Source: Bacillus sp. USDA818B3_A (GTDB lineage: Bacteria > Bacillota > Bacilli > Bacillales > Cytobacillaceae). From it: DNA of 64,000 nt. Every line of letters starts with the position of its first letter. Positions within the stretch are counted from its first letter, which is position 1. Shown here piece by piece: positions 1 to 8,006 of the stretch. Made by a program: the position numbers and the translations under genes. The stretch covers positions 1 to 64,000 of the forward strand of contig NZ_JAABNN010000022.1 of the NCBI RefSeq assembly GCF_009928415.1. The letters are read 5' to 3'. The notes below the pieces were generated by a model. The model ran no database searches. It saw only the letters and a program-made list of their open reading frames with translations, and had not been told where the DNA came from.

Positions 1-61
1 AAAGTAAAAGAGATAGCGTAAGCTATCCCTTCGAAATCAGTTTCTTACTCTACTTTAAAAA

Positions 62-92
62 GGACGGTTCTGCCGAAGTGGAAGAACCGTCC
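62..92 (-). terminator. Terminator of the L,D-transpeptidase gene
   Basis: A perfect 10-bp inverted repeat (GGACGGTTCT / AGAACCGTCC) lies 7 bp after the stop codon. On the minus strand it is followed by TTTTTAAAG, so it looks like an intrinsic terminator. Confidence 0.8.
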
Positions 93-99
93 CCATATT

Positions 100-1548
100 T
101 TAATAGATAACTACTGGTTCATATGTGCTGAGATTTTCGTACACTATTTTCATATCGTTTGGTTTTGTGTTTACACACCCATGCGACCCATCGTTGAGAT
201 AAGCTGTGCTTGACCAATTTCCCCGCCAGCTGGCATCATGGAATCCTTGTCCATCATTCGTAAAAGGAGCCCAATAATTAACCTTTACGGAATAACTCGG
301 TTTTCCTCCCAGTTCTCTTCCCGTTAGGGTAGATGGTGACCGTTTATAGAGAATATACCAAACACCTTTTGATGTATCGTTACCGGTGCTGTGTTTACCA
401 GTCACGACATTGGTTGTAATGACTAATTTTCCATTTTTATAGATCCAGATACGCTGCTGTGCAATTGATACTTCGGCATATGTATCACCAATGCCATTGT
501 TTGATGTAGTATCATAACCGTAACCTTCTCCGCCCCAGCCATGTCCGATAATATTGGACGCAGATATGGATGTTTCCCCTTTTTCAAAAGCGGTCTGAAC
601 CTGCGCTGCTTCTTTATCTACATCTAATGCCCAGCCATAACCTTGGCCTCTGACAGAAACGACTGAACCTGAATGGGTCTTAAAGTTGAAGTTTTTATTT
701 AATGTCGATTGAGAACTATTAATTTCTTCAATTTTCGCATTTATTTCACTTGGGTCAATCGTTACCTTCATGTCTTTTGACACAGAGGCACTTTTAATTA
801 ATTCACTGGCTTTTAATGAATACACTTGATTTTGTACTTTATACTCAACGGTTTGCTGAAGGAGCGCCTGCAATTTTTCTTGTTCTTTTTTTACTGTATC
901 ACTGTCTTCTTTTACTGGCTGTATTAGTGCAGCATTAAGATGAATTTCACTGGAGTATCCCTGCTTATCGAAGTCTTTTAAGAGAGTGGCCACATCATAC
1001 TGCTTACCATCTACACTTTTTGTAACGATCACTTTACCTTGTTCCAGCTTAGCTTGTGCATCTGTAGGCACTTTTAAACTCTTATTCATAGAAGCTAGTT
1101 TTTCTTCCACTTGTTTTTTCAAGCTTTGGCTGCGATAGGAATCTGCCTGGCTTGGTACTAATGTGTAATTCTTTTCCTTAGAGGAAGGGAAAAATGACTT
1201 TTGGCTTTTTAATAATTTTTCAACCTCTTTCAGGTCTGTATCTGTAAAGCCCATTTTTGTATCTTGACCATCTAAAATTTGCTGCTCTCCAACAAAGACT
1301 ACGTTCGTTAAGACAGTTGATTTTAGCTTGGTTAGTGCTTCATCTGAAGTCATACCGCCAACATTTATGTCATTAATTTTGATGTTTTTATTAAAGTGGT
1401 TTGCCTGATAATAGCCGATTGCTGCTGCAATTAATGCAAAAATAAGGATAATACCTGTGGTGATAAACTTCCAGTTGGTATACCATTTCCCCTTTTTTGC
1501 CTGTCTACTGCCCAGGTCTTCCACTGTTTCGGATGCTGTACTTGCCAT
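100..1548 (-). CDS. Membrane-anchored L,D-transpeptidase (YkuD domain)
   Basis: 482 residues. A single membrane segment sits at about residues 26-46, so the protein is an N-in anchor with a large extracytoplasmic part. The middle resembles the peptidoglycan-binding domain (PG_binding_4 type) often found before YkuD domains. The C-terminal third carries the YkuD signature: a histidine (GFHDAS), then SHGCVN with the catalytic cysteine. Known members cross-link peptidoglycan through 3-3 bonds or attach proteins to it. The gene stands alone, with a terminator behind it and a 384-bp AT-rich region in front. The family call is firm; the physiological role (vegetative or sporulation wall) cannot be told from sequence. 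Confidence 0.9.
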   Translation of the reverse strand: MASTASETVEDLGSRQAKKGKWYTNWKFITTGIILIFALIAAAIGYYQANHFNKNIKINDINVGGMTSDEALTKLKSTVLTNVVFVGEQQILDGQDTKMGFTDTDLKEVEKLLKSQKSFFPSSKEKNYTLVPSQADSYRSQSLKKQVEEKLASMNKSLKVPTDAQAKLEQGKVIVTKSVDGKQYDVATLLKDFDKQGYSSEIHLNAALIQPVKEDSDTVKKEQEKLQALLQQTVEYKVQNQVYSLKASELIKSASVSKDMKVTIDPSEINAKIEEINSSQSTLNKNFNFKTHSGSVVSVRGQGYGWALDVDKEAAQVQTAFEKGETSISASNIIGHGWGGEGYGYDTTSNNGIGDTYAEVSIAQQRIWIYKNGKLVITTNVVTGKHSTGNDTSKGVWYILYKRSPSTLTGRELGGKPSYSVKVNYWAPFTNDGQGFHDASWRGNWSSTAYLNDGSHGCVNTKPNDMKIVYENLSTYEPVVIY

Positions 1549-1932
1549 TACGATTCCCCCATTTACTCTTAACTTCCTTCGACATAAACCTATTGGTTTT
1601 GTAACAAGTATTACAATTATTTTACCTTATTTTTAAATTTCTGCTACTATTCTATTATATATATGACGAGAATTTTGTCACTATTTGTATGTAGATGGAA
1701 TTTATTAAATTTATTGTTGTTATCTGGAAGAAACAGTTGCCAAAAAAAGGCAGACTTTCTAGTGTTATAGCGGTTCTATCATTGTTTATATAATTAAAAA
1801 CTTAAATTTTCCTTAAAATGGAGACTTTGTCATCACGATTAAAAAAACACCAATTCGTTAAGCATGTTTTTCTTAAATATGGAAAAAATACATCAGAACT
1901 ATATTATCCAAAGTTTGGTGGGATTTTAAGAC
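1549..1932. other. 384-bp intergenic region, divergent promoters
   Basis: AT-rich spacer between two divergent genes. It contains an 18-bp inverted repeat, TTGTAA-caagta-TTACAA (1599-1616), 50 bp upstream of the L,D-transpeptidase start, which could be an operator. No small ORF with a convincing ribosome binding site was seen. Confidence 0.4.
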
Positions 1933-2460
1933 ATGAAACTATTTGATATGATGCATGATGCCTTTCAGCCTTTTATGGATGGGGAAATCAGACCATTGAA
2001 TGTGATGGAGGTTTCCAACCTTTGGTTTTTTCTTTTAGCGACGGAGATCACCATGCGTAACGAAGAACTTGGCTTCAACTTGGCTCAAGATCCGGAATTG
2101 AAACAACTTTTAAAGGATATAAGAGAAACCGTTCATCTTCCCATTCGCGATGAGCTTATTGAGTTTTTGAAAAAAGAAGGAGTTCCATTGCCGAAAACAA
2201 CCTCAGAAAAGCCACTTGGTGATTTTCAGAGTATACCGGAGGGGGCAAAATTGAATGATGAGGAACTGGCTAATTTAATGTCTTATAACCTGGCTTCAGG
2301 TGTAACCTATGCGGCGCGAGGCCTAACTGAGTCGATTCGTGCAGATGTTGGGCTAATGTTCTCGAAAATGATTATGAAGAAGACGATGGCAGGTTTAAGG
2401 GTTAAACAATATTTAGACCGGCACGAATGGCTTCGGATTCCTCCTTATTATCATAGCTAA
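1933..2460 (+). CDS. DUF3231 family protein
   Basis: 175 residues, matching one DUF3231 unit as found in Bacillus (many relatives carry two). It is mostly helical with several His/Glu residues (for example EITMRNEELG) and the C-terminal YLDRHEWLRIPPYY segment usual for the family. Function is unknown; a ferritin-like fold and a link to spores have been suggested for the family, which I infer only weakly here. No signal peptide or membrane segment. A clear terminator follows, so it is monocistronic. Confidence 0.75.
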   Translation: MKLFDMMHDAFQPFMDGEIRPLNVMEVSNLWFFLLATEITMRNEELGFNLAQDPELKQLLKDIRETVHLPIRDELIEFLKKEGVPLPKTTSEKPLGDFQSIPEGAKLNDEELANLMSYNLASGVTYAARGLTESIRADVGLMFSKMIMKKTMAGLRVKQYLDRHEWLRIPPYYHS

Positions 2461-2467
2461 TTCAAGG

Positions 2468-2495
2468 ATAACCTGCCTTCAATGCAGGTTATTTT
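2468..2495 (+). terminator. Terminator after the DUF3231 gene
   Basis: Inverted repeat ATAACCTGC / GCAGGTTAT with a 7-nt loop followed by a T-rich tract, 7 bp after the stop codon. Confidence 0.8.
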
Positions 2496-2677
2496 AATTT
2501 TATGATAATTAATCCTCGAAGACAGAAGATAACAAAATTTGTAAATTATTATCGATATTATTGTAAATTCCCCAGGAAATGTGGGGGAGCTTAGAAAACA
2601 TTGTCGAATGACACTGAAACTAGCGAAAAAAGAAGATGAACGCGTAATAGGAATTACCAATAAAAGTCATTAGTGCG

Positions 2678-2686
2678 TGATATAAT
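2678..2686 (+). promoter_or_regulatory. Extended -10 promoter of the DUF4153 gene
   Basis: TGATATAAT matches an extended -10 element (TGnTATAAT) about 24 bp upstream of the chosen start. No good -35 hexamer is visible, which is usual for extended -10 promoters. Confidence 0.55.
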
Positions 2687-2709
2687 TTAGGTAAAAAGGG
2701 GGGATGAAG

Positions 2710-4470
2710 ATGAAATGGTTAACAAGGATGAATGATAAACTTACAGGCTTGAACCATGCGATTGGCCGTTTTCCATTGACGACAATCTTTCTGATCGCCA
2801 CAGCTATGATTAGTTCCTATCTGGTTCACTCTCAAAAGGACAATGTAAAATTACTTTTAACCCTTGTAATGGGAGCATTCCTAAGCACGGCCGCACAAGT
2901 GGCCTTTGAACGGTTTTATTCTAAACAATCAGCCCGGTTCCTGTTAATGGGTCTAGTGATCGTGCTGACGGGAGGGTATTACCTGCTTATTCACCCAGTA
3001 CCAGTGATGAGCAGGGAGATTGAAATTAGAACGTCAGTCGCTTTATTCGCCTTACTTTGGGCGTTTATTTGGATCCCTGTTATCAAAAGCCAGATTAGTT
3101 TCAATAAAAGCTTTATGATTGCATTTAAATCCCTTTTTCATTCGCTCTTTTTTTCATTTATTATTTACGGTGGAATCGCCGTTATCCTTGCCGTTTTTAG
3201 TCAGCTTATTGTTGAGATTGACGGTACCGCCTATGCTTATACAGCTAACATTGTCTTTATCCTGTTCGCCCCCATGTACTTTTTATCGCTTATTCCTAAC
3301 TATCCTAGTGCAAAGGACCAGGAAGATATAAAGGGTGTGGAGGAAGCGGCCAATTGCCCGAAGTTTTTAGAAATCCTCTTATCCTATATCCTCATTCCTT
3401 TACTAGCCATTTTTACTCTCATCATCGTTCTCTACATTCTTAAAAATATTACTGGGGTATTTTGGACAGATAGCTTGCTTGAACCGATGCTGGTTTCTTA
3501 TGCAGTTACCGTCATTTTGCTGTATATATTAGTAAGTGAAATTGAGAATAAATTTACCTCCTTTTTTAGAAAGATATTTCCGAAGGTGTTAGTGCCTATA
3601 GTGCTCTTTCAAATTGTTTCGTCGGTCATCAGTCTGATGGAATCGGGCGTGACGTATACCCGGTACTACGTTATTTTGTTTGGAATATTTGCTGCAGCAG
3701 CAGGAATTTTATTGAGCATCCTGCCTGTTCGGAAAAATGGATTTATTGCGGTCCTATTGATTATTTTTTCGGTTATCTCGATCGTGCCTCCTGTCGATGC
3801 ATTTACAATCAGCCGCAATAGTCAGATTGCCACGCTTGAACAAGAGCTTTTAAAATACAATATGTTGGAAAATAATCGAATTAAACCGAATAATTCCGTT
3901 TCCGAACAGGATCAGAAGATTATTACAAGAACCGTTTATTATTTAGAGCAAATGGGATATATAAAAGAAATTGACTATTTTCCAAAGGATTTTAATGTTT
4001 ATAACGATTTTTATGACACATTTGGCTTTAAAGAGTATCAGGAGCACTTGGGTACGGGGAATGACGGTGTTTACCTAATGACCGAACCGGGGACGACTAT
4101 TAATATTGCAGGTTATGACCGATTTATACAAATGGAGCTTTTTAAATCTGACCGTAATGGCGAGGAACAAATTAGCGAATTTAAAGAAGCGGGTAAAGTT
4201 TATACGCTGTTAAAGGTCACAAAGGGTAACGAAGTTGATTTGAAACTGATGGCAGAAAACAGTCGGGAGCTAATCAGCTTTCCTACCCAAGAAATTTTCG
4301 ACAAGTTCTATAACTATACTGGAACAAAGGAAACGATAACGACATCTGAGGCCACTTTTACTAAGGAAAACGACCGGGCCAAAATGACGATTGTGGTGCA
4401 AAATGTCAGTATTGAGAAGGAATACAATCAGAATAATGCGGGTATTTATATATTTGTTCAAATTAAATAG
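2710..4470 (+). CDS. DUF4153 multi-pass membrane protein
   Basis: 586 residues from the ATG at 2710. The ATG at 2704 directly abuts the AAAAGGGGGG ribosome binding site, whereas 2710 has a 6-nt spacer. About ten hydrophobic segments cover residues 20-370, followed by a soluble C-terminal half. This matches DUF4153 proteins, whose role is unknown. The soluble part contains a tyrosine/aspartate-rich stretch (ENRIKPNN to FKEYQ). It is preceded by its own promoter and followed after 63 bp by the OsmC-like gene, with which it may be cotranscribed. Confidence 0.75.
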   Translation: MKWLTRMNDKLTGLNHAIGRFPLTTIFLIATAMISSYLVHSQKDNVKLLLTLVMGAFLSTAAQVAFERFYSKQSARFLLMGLVIVLTGGYYLLIHPVPVMSREIEIRTSVALFALLWAFIWIPVIKSQISFNKSFMIAFKSLFHSLFFSFIIYGGIAVILAVFSQLIVEIDGTAYAYTANIVFILFAPMYFLSLIPNYPSAKDQEDIKGVEEAANCPKFLEILLSYILIPLLAIFTLIIVLYILKNITGVFWTDSLLEPMLVSYAVTVILLYILVSEIENKFTSFFRKIFPKVLVPIVLFQIVSSVISLMESGVTYTRYYVILFGIFAAAAGILLSILPVRKNGFIAVLLIIFSVISIVPPVDAFTISRNSQIATLEQELLKYNMLENNRIKPNNSVSEQDQKIITRTVYYLEQMGYIKEIDYFPKDFNVYNDFYDTFGFKEYQEHLGTGNDGVYLMTEPGTTINIAGYDRFIQMELFKSDRNGEEQISEFKEAGKVYTLLKVTKGNEVDLKLMAENSRELISFPTQEIFDKFYNYTGTKETITTSEATFTKENDRAKMTIVVQNVSIEKEYNQNNAGIYIFVQIK

Positions 4471-4533
4471 GTTACTTTAAAAATAAGCTTGGCCCCAAGT
4501 GGTAAGAATATACAGATAGAAAGGGGGATGTCG

Positions 4534-4959
4534 ATGGAACTTACGATTAGTTGGAAAGGGAAAATGGCTTTTGCTGGAACGACTCCATCAGGCCATGAAA
4601 TCAAATTGGATGCGAGTGACGAGGTCGGTGGAGAAAATACGGGAGCCAGACCGACTGAGTTATTACTTCCGGCGGTTGCGGGCTGTACTGGGATGGATAT
4701 TATTTCAATCTTGCACAAAATGCGCCTCGAGCCTGCCTCGTTTCAAATCGATGTCGATGGCGATCGGGCGGAGGAGCATCCGAAGCGGTTTACGACCATT
4801 AATATCCATTATGCTTTAGACGGAGATTTGCCTGAAGACAAAGTCGTTCGGGCGATTCAATTGTCAAAAGACAAATACTGCTCGGTTTCTCATTCCTTGA
4901 ATGCTGAAATCACGATGAGTTATTCCATAAATGGGGTGCAAGGGGAAAAACAACTATAG
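4534..4959 (+). CDS. OsmC/Ohr family peroxiredoxin-like protein
   Basis: 141 residues. The ATG at 4534 is preferred over 4528 because AAAGGGGG (4520-4526) then has proper spacing. OsmC fold features are visible: the two conserved cysteines (AVAGCTGMD and KYCSVSHSL) and the acidic/hydrophobic pattern around TELLLPAVAGC. OsmC/YhfA-type proteins reduce organic hydroperoxides or have a related thiol role; which substrate applies here is not shown. Cytosolic. Terminator directly behind. Confidence 0.85.
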   Translation: MELTISWKGKMAFAGTTPSGHEIKLDASDEVGGENTGARPTELLLPAVAGCTGMDIISILHKMRLEPASFQIDVDGDRAEEHPKRFTTINIHYALDGDLPEDKVVRAIQLSKDKYCSVSHSLNAEITMSYSINGVQGEKQL

Positions 4960-4963
4960 TGTT

Positions 4964-4998
4964 AAAAATAACTGCCTTCATTTGGGGCAGTTATTTTT
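4964..4998 (+). terminator. Terminator after the OsmC gene
   Basis: AAAAATAACTGCC / GGCAGTTATTTTT, a 13-bp perfect stem ending in a T run. Confidence 0.9.
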
Positions 4999-5037
4999 AT
5001 ATGCCACAAATTAGTCAAACTATTATCAAAATAATTA

Positions 5038-5066
5038 TTGACGCTCTATTTGAAAGCGGTTATATT
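5038..5066 (+). promoter_or_regulatory. SigA-type promoter of the frlB-frlD unit
   Basis: TTGACG (5038-5043), 17-bp spacer, TATATT (5061-5066). This is close to the vegetative consensus and lies 53 bp upstream of the frlB start. The expected transcription start is near 5073, just ahead of the tandem operator. Confidence 0.7.
5050..5064 (+). promoter_or_regulatory. Candidate CcpA (cre) site in the frlB promoter
   Basis: TTGAAAGCGGTTATA fits the cre consensus WTGNAANCGNWNNCW at all but one position (T instead of C near the end). It overlaps the spacer and -10 box, a position where CcpA would repress. Confidence 0.5.
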
Positions 5067-5078
5067 TAATACATAATA

Positions 5079-5098
5079 ATAACGTTATATAACGTTAT
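5079..5098 (+). promoter_or_regulatory. Tandem ATAACGTTAT operator upstream of frlB
   Basis: Two perfect, directly abutting 10-bp palindromes, ATAACGTTAT ATAACGTTAT, just downstream of the promoter. The same palindrome recurs before the GntR gene (6971-6980), as an 18/20 match after it (7742-7761) and as a weaker match before the carrier gene (9604-9623). It is the likely binding site of the local GntR regulator. Confidence 0.75.
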
Positions 5099-5118
5099 GA
5101 GAAAAAGGAGAGAATTTA

Positions 5119-6087
5119 ATGAACCCAGTAAACGTAATTAACACCATTCATTCTCAAACAGAACAAGGTATTACAGAAGTATATCTAGTTGCTTGCGGAG
5201 GATCGTTGGTAGATATGTATCCATCCAAATACTTCCTAGAAAGTGAAGCAAAAAAGATTGTAACAGGCCTATTTACGGCAAACGAATTTGTTCATGCGAC
5301 ACCAAAGCGGTTAAACAAGGATTCTCTTGTGATTGTTTGCTCCCATGGCGGAAATACCCCAGAATCGGTTGAAGCAGCAAAAGTTGCAAAGGAATATGGT
5401 GCCCATACAATCGGTTTAACCCATAACAATGAGGCATTCTTACTTAACTATTCGGACCATGCCTTCGTCTATGAATGGGGTGCAGACACAGATGTAAAAA
5501 ATAATCCAATGGCAATCATTTTAGAATTAGTAGTCGAGGCTCTTTATGTAACTGAAGGATACGACCATTACGAGGCATTCCAAAACGGAATCGGAAAAAT
5601 CAACGGAATCATTAAAAAAGGGGAACAGCAAGTAGCTGAAAGAACCAAGGAATTCGCTCAAAAATATAAAGATGAAGAGTTATTTTATATCTTATCAAGT
5701 GGTGCGTCCTACGGACATGCTTATGGGTTTGCCATCTGCTCTCTCATGGAAATGCAGTGGCTGAATGCCGCATCCATTCACTCTGGTGAATACTTCCATG
5801 GCCCGTTTGAAGTGACCGATAAAGAAACTCCATTCATCTTATTAATGAACGAGGGCCGCACACGTGCATTGGATGAAAGAGCTAGAACATTCCTTAACCA
5901 GTATGCAGAAAAAGTAGAAGTGATCGATGCGAAAGAATTAGGAATCAATACTATTGCGGATGAGGTAGTGGAATTTTTCAACCCGATTCTATTCTACAGC
6001 ATCATGTGTGTCTATCGTGCCGCATTAGCTGACGTTCGCAATCATCCATTAGAGACTCGTCGTTATATGGGGAAAGTATCTTACTAA
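5119..6087 (+). CDS. frlB: Fructosamine-6-phosphate deglycase (SIS domain)
   Basis: 322 residues with two SIS (sugar isomerase) halves. The first contains VACGGSLVDMY and SHGGNTPESVEAAK, typical of phosphosugar binding. FrlB-type enzymes split fructoselysine-6-phosphate or other fructosamine-6-phosphates into glucose-6-phosphate and the amine or amino acid. The next gene encodes an FrlD-like kinase 17 bp downstream, which supports FrlB rather than a GlmS-like or AgaS-like role. The exact Amadori substrate (lysine, asparagine or another amine) is not determined. The start follows GGAGAG. It is controlled by the promoter, cre and operator at 5038-5098. Confidence 0.8.
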   Translation: MNPVNVINTIHSQTEQGITEVYLVACGGSLVDMYPSKYFLESEAKKIVTGLFTANEFVHATPKRLNKDSLVIVCSHGGNTPESVEAAKVAKEYGAHTIGLTHNNEAFLLNYSDHAFVYEWGADTDVKNNPMAIILELVVEALYVTEGYDHYEAFQNGIGKINGIIKKGEQQVAERTKEFAQKYKDEELFYILSSGASYGHAYGFAICSLMEMQWLNAASIHSGEYFHGPFEVTDKETPFILLMNEGRTRALDERARTFLNQYAEKVEVIDAKELGINTIADEVVEFFNPILFYSIMCVYRAALADVRNHPLETRRYMGKVSY

Positions 6088-6104
6088 AATCGAGGGTGAA
6101 GAAT

Positions 6105-6923
6105 ATGGTAAAGGTTTTAGGTATTGGAGATAATGTCGTAGATAAATATGTTCACATCCAAACGATGTATCCAGGAGGAAATGCAGTAAACTTTAGCGTA
6201 TTTGCCAAAAAGCTAGGTGTTGAGGCAGCTTTTATTGGGACGTTCGGTGATGATCGAGAAGCGGAACACGTTGAAAGTGTTTTAAGAGAATTAGAGATTG
6301 ACTTATCCCATTGCCGCCGCTTCAGCGGTGAAAACGGCTGTGCCCGTGTCACATTGGAGGATGGGGACCGAGTCTTTTTAGGAAGCAATGCAGGAGGCGT
6401 CACCCGTGAGAACCCATTCCAGTTAACGGAGGCGGATCTTGAATACATCAAAGGATTCTCGTTGATGCATACTGGATTGTACAGCCATACGGGGCATATT
6501 TTAGAACAGTTAAGCACGCTAGGGGTCCCATTATCATTTGATTTTTCGGATGACTTTCAGCAGGAAGAAATTGATAGGAATATCTCCTATGTCAACTATG
6601 CGTTCTTCTCTTGCAGCCACCTCTCCCATGAGGGAACAGAGCAATTTTTAAAGGCTAATTGTAAGAAGGAAGGGCAGATTCTCGTTGCTACCCGCGGAAG
6701 TGACCCGGCCATCGCCTTTGACGGTGTAAAGTATTATTATCAGGCGCCTGATTATGTGAAGGCAGTCGATACGATGGGGGCAGGAGATTCATTCATTACC
6801 GCCTTCCTGCTGCATTTTTTAAAAAGTAATGATATTGCCGCATCCATGAAAGAGGCTTCAGGCTTTGCTGCAAAAATCTGCTTGGTAGAGGGCTCCTTTG
6901 GATACGGGGTTCCTTATAATTAA
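6105..6923 (+). CDS. frlD: Fructosamine (fructoselysine) 6-kinase, PfkB family
   Basis: 272 residues. The ATG at 6105 has GAGGGTG upstream; a GTG at 6096 lies inside that ribosome binding site. PfkB/ribokinase features include the N-terminal GIGDNVVDKYV, the PGGNAVNFSVFAKKLG substrate/lid region and the C-terminal signature DTMGAGDSF with the catalytic aspartate. Overall pattern is closest to FrlD, which phosphorylates the fructosyl moiety of Amadori compounds to feed FrlB. It is 17 bp behind frlB and surely cotranscribed. Confidence 0.8.
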   Translation: MVKVLGIGDNVVDKYVHIQTMYPGGNAVNFSVFAKKLGVEAAFIGTFGDDREAEHVESVLRELEIDLSHCRRFSGENGCARVTLEDGDRVFLGSNAGGVTRENPFQLTEADLEYIKGFSLMHTGLYSHTGHILEQLSTLGVPLSFDFSDDFQQEEIDRNISYVNYAFFSCSHLSHEGTEQFLKANCKKEGQILVATRGSDPAIAFDGVKYYYQAPDYVKAVDTMGAGDSFITAFLLHFLKSNDIAASMKEASGFAAKICLVEGSFGYGVPYN

Positions 6924-6955
6924 TTTGTGATACCGCAAGCCCTTTGGTTCTCTTC

Positions 6956-6980
6956 TGTTATAATAGTGATATAACGTTAT
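6956..6980 (+). promoter_or_regulatory. Extended -10 promoter and operator of the GntR gene
   Basis: TGTTATAAT (6956-6964) is an extended -10 box. The palindrome ATAACGTTAT (6971-6980) follows at the expected transcription start. This places the GntR gene under its own operator, consistent with autorepression. Confidence 0.65.
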
Positions 6981-6997
6981 ATACAAGGGGGTACCCC

Positions 6998-7711
6998 ATG
7001 CTAAACGCTGAGAACCAAGAACCATTATATATACAACTAAAAAAGGCACTCCAGGCCGCAATTTTAAATGATACGTACCAACAGGGTGAAAAAATCCCAA
7101 CGGAACCGGAATTAAGCGAGCAGTACAATGTCAGCCGAATCACTGTGAGAAAGGCGGTTGAGGAGCTCGTAAAAGAAGGGTACCTCATTAAGCAGCAGGG
7201 AAAAGGGACATTTGTCCATCGGCCAAAAATTGATCGTAAAATTGAGCATGTCATGGGTTTTACCGCTGCCTGCGAGGCCAATGGATTTAGTTCTCACAGT
7301 GAGGTAACGAAAAAAGAACTTATCCAAGCGGATGCAGGTCTTCGGGAGGCACTGCAGCTGGGGGAAAATGAACAGGTGATTTACATTCAAAGGAAGAGAT
7401 ACGCAGGCGATCATCCTTTAATGCTTGAAAATAATTATTACCCTTTCAATCGCTATTCATTTTTACTTGATGAACCGCTGGAAGGCTCACTCTATGATTT
7501 ATTAAGAGAAAAGTATGATATCCATCCCGACCAATCTGGTAAAACTACATTGGAGATTGTATTAGCGGATGAGGATCAGGCTAAAGTGTTAGAGACAAGT
7601 ATTGGTAAGCCATTGTTTTATATGAACACGCTTATATATGATCAAGAAGGCCGGCCTGTACATGTTGGGAAGCAGTATATTATCGGTGACCGCTATCAAT
7701 TTACTTTATAG
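6998..7711 (+). CDS. GntR family (HutC/UTRA) transcriptional regulator, FrlR-like
   Basis: 237 residues from the ATG at 6998, with AAGGGGG 6 nt upstream. The N-terminal winged helix spans about residues 5-72 (PLYIQLKKALQ to QGKGTFVHRP, with the recognition helix YNVSRITVRKAVEELV). The C-terminal UTRA ligand domain covers about 90-235. HutC-type regulators sense sugar phosphates or amino-acid derivatives. Here the ligand is probably an Amadori 6-phosphate or related compound. The ATAACGTTAT palindrome occurs at its own promoter and around neighbouring genes, so it most likely represses the whole locus. Confidence 0.85.
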   Translation: MLNAENQEPLYIQLKKALQAAILNDTYQQGEKIPTEPELSEQYNVSRITVRKAVEELVKEGYLIKQQGKGTFVHRPKIDRKIEHVMGFTAACEANGFSSHSEVTKKELIQADAGLREALQLGENEQVIYIQRKRYAGDHPLMLENNYYPFNRYSFLLDEPLEGSLYDLLREKYDIHPDQSGKTTLEIVLADEDQAKVLETSIGKPLFYMNTLIYDQEGRPVHVGKQYIIGDRYQFTL

Positions 7712-7731
7712 TGAATTTGATGGATTTCTTT

Positions 7732-7772
7732 CCCCTTAGTGATAACGTTTTATATCGTTATTTACTAAGGGG
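7732..7772 (+). promoter_or_regulatory. Hairpin containing a second full operator
   Basis: An inverted repeat, CCCCTTAGT / ACTAAGGGG, encloses a near-perfect tandem operator at 7742-7761 (18 of 20 positions match the frlB operator). The structure starts 20 bp after the GntR stop. It may act as a terminator (followed only by a short TTTT), as an operator for the downstream pair, or both. Confidence 0.5.
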
Positions 7773-7798
7773 GAGTTTTATACAAAAAATGACAACGC

Positions 7799-7901
7799 TT
7801 TATCGGATTTGCTGATGAAATTCGGTAAGTGCCGATAAAATCCAAAAAGTGCCGATAAACCCTTAAAAAGTGCCGATAAACTGGCTAAATGTGCCGATAA
7901 A
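7799..7901 (+). repeat. GTGCCGATAAA direct repeat array
   Basis: Four exact copies of GTGCCGATAAA start at 7829, 7849, 7870 and 7891 (period 20-21 bp). They are preceded by TTTATCGG, an inverted part copy, at 7799-7806. The array lies in the leader of the amidohydrolase gene. Confidence 0.8.
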
Positions 7902-8006
7902 ATCCGGGAACGACTATTTTTCAAGAAATGTTCAGAGTAATTTTATTGATTCTATGAAAAAAACTGCCGCTGAATTGTCTATTCTATTAGAATGAAGGTG
8001 CTTTTG

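Noticed and set aside
5119-6087. GlmS-like or AgaS-like identity for the SIS protein
   Set aside because: No glutaminase domain, and pairing with an FrlD-like kinase makes the fructosamine deglycase role more likely.
7799-7901. CRISPR-like array of GTGCCGATAAA
   Set aside because: Repeats are 11 bp with 9-10 bp gaps, far below CRISPR sizes.
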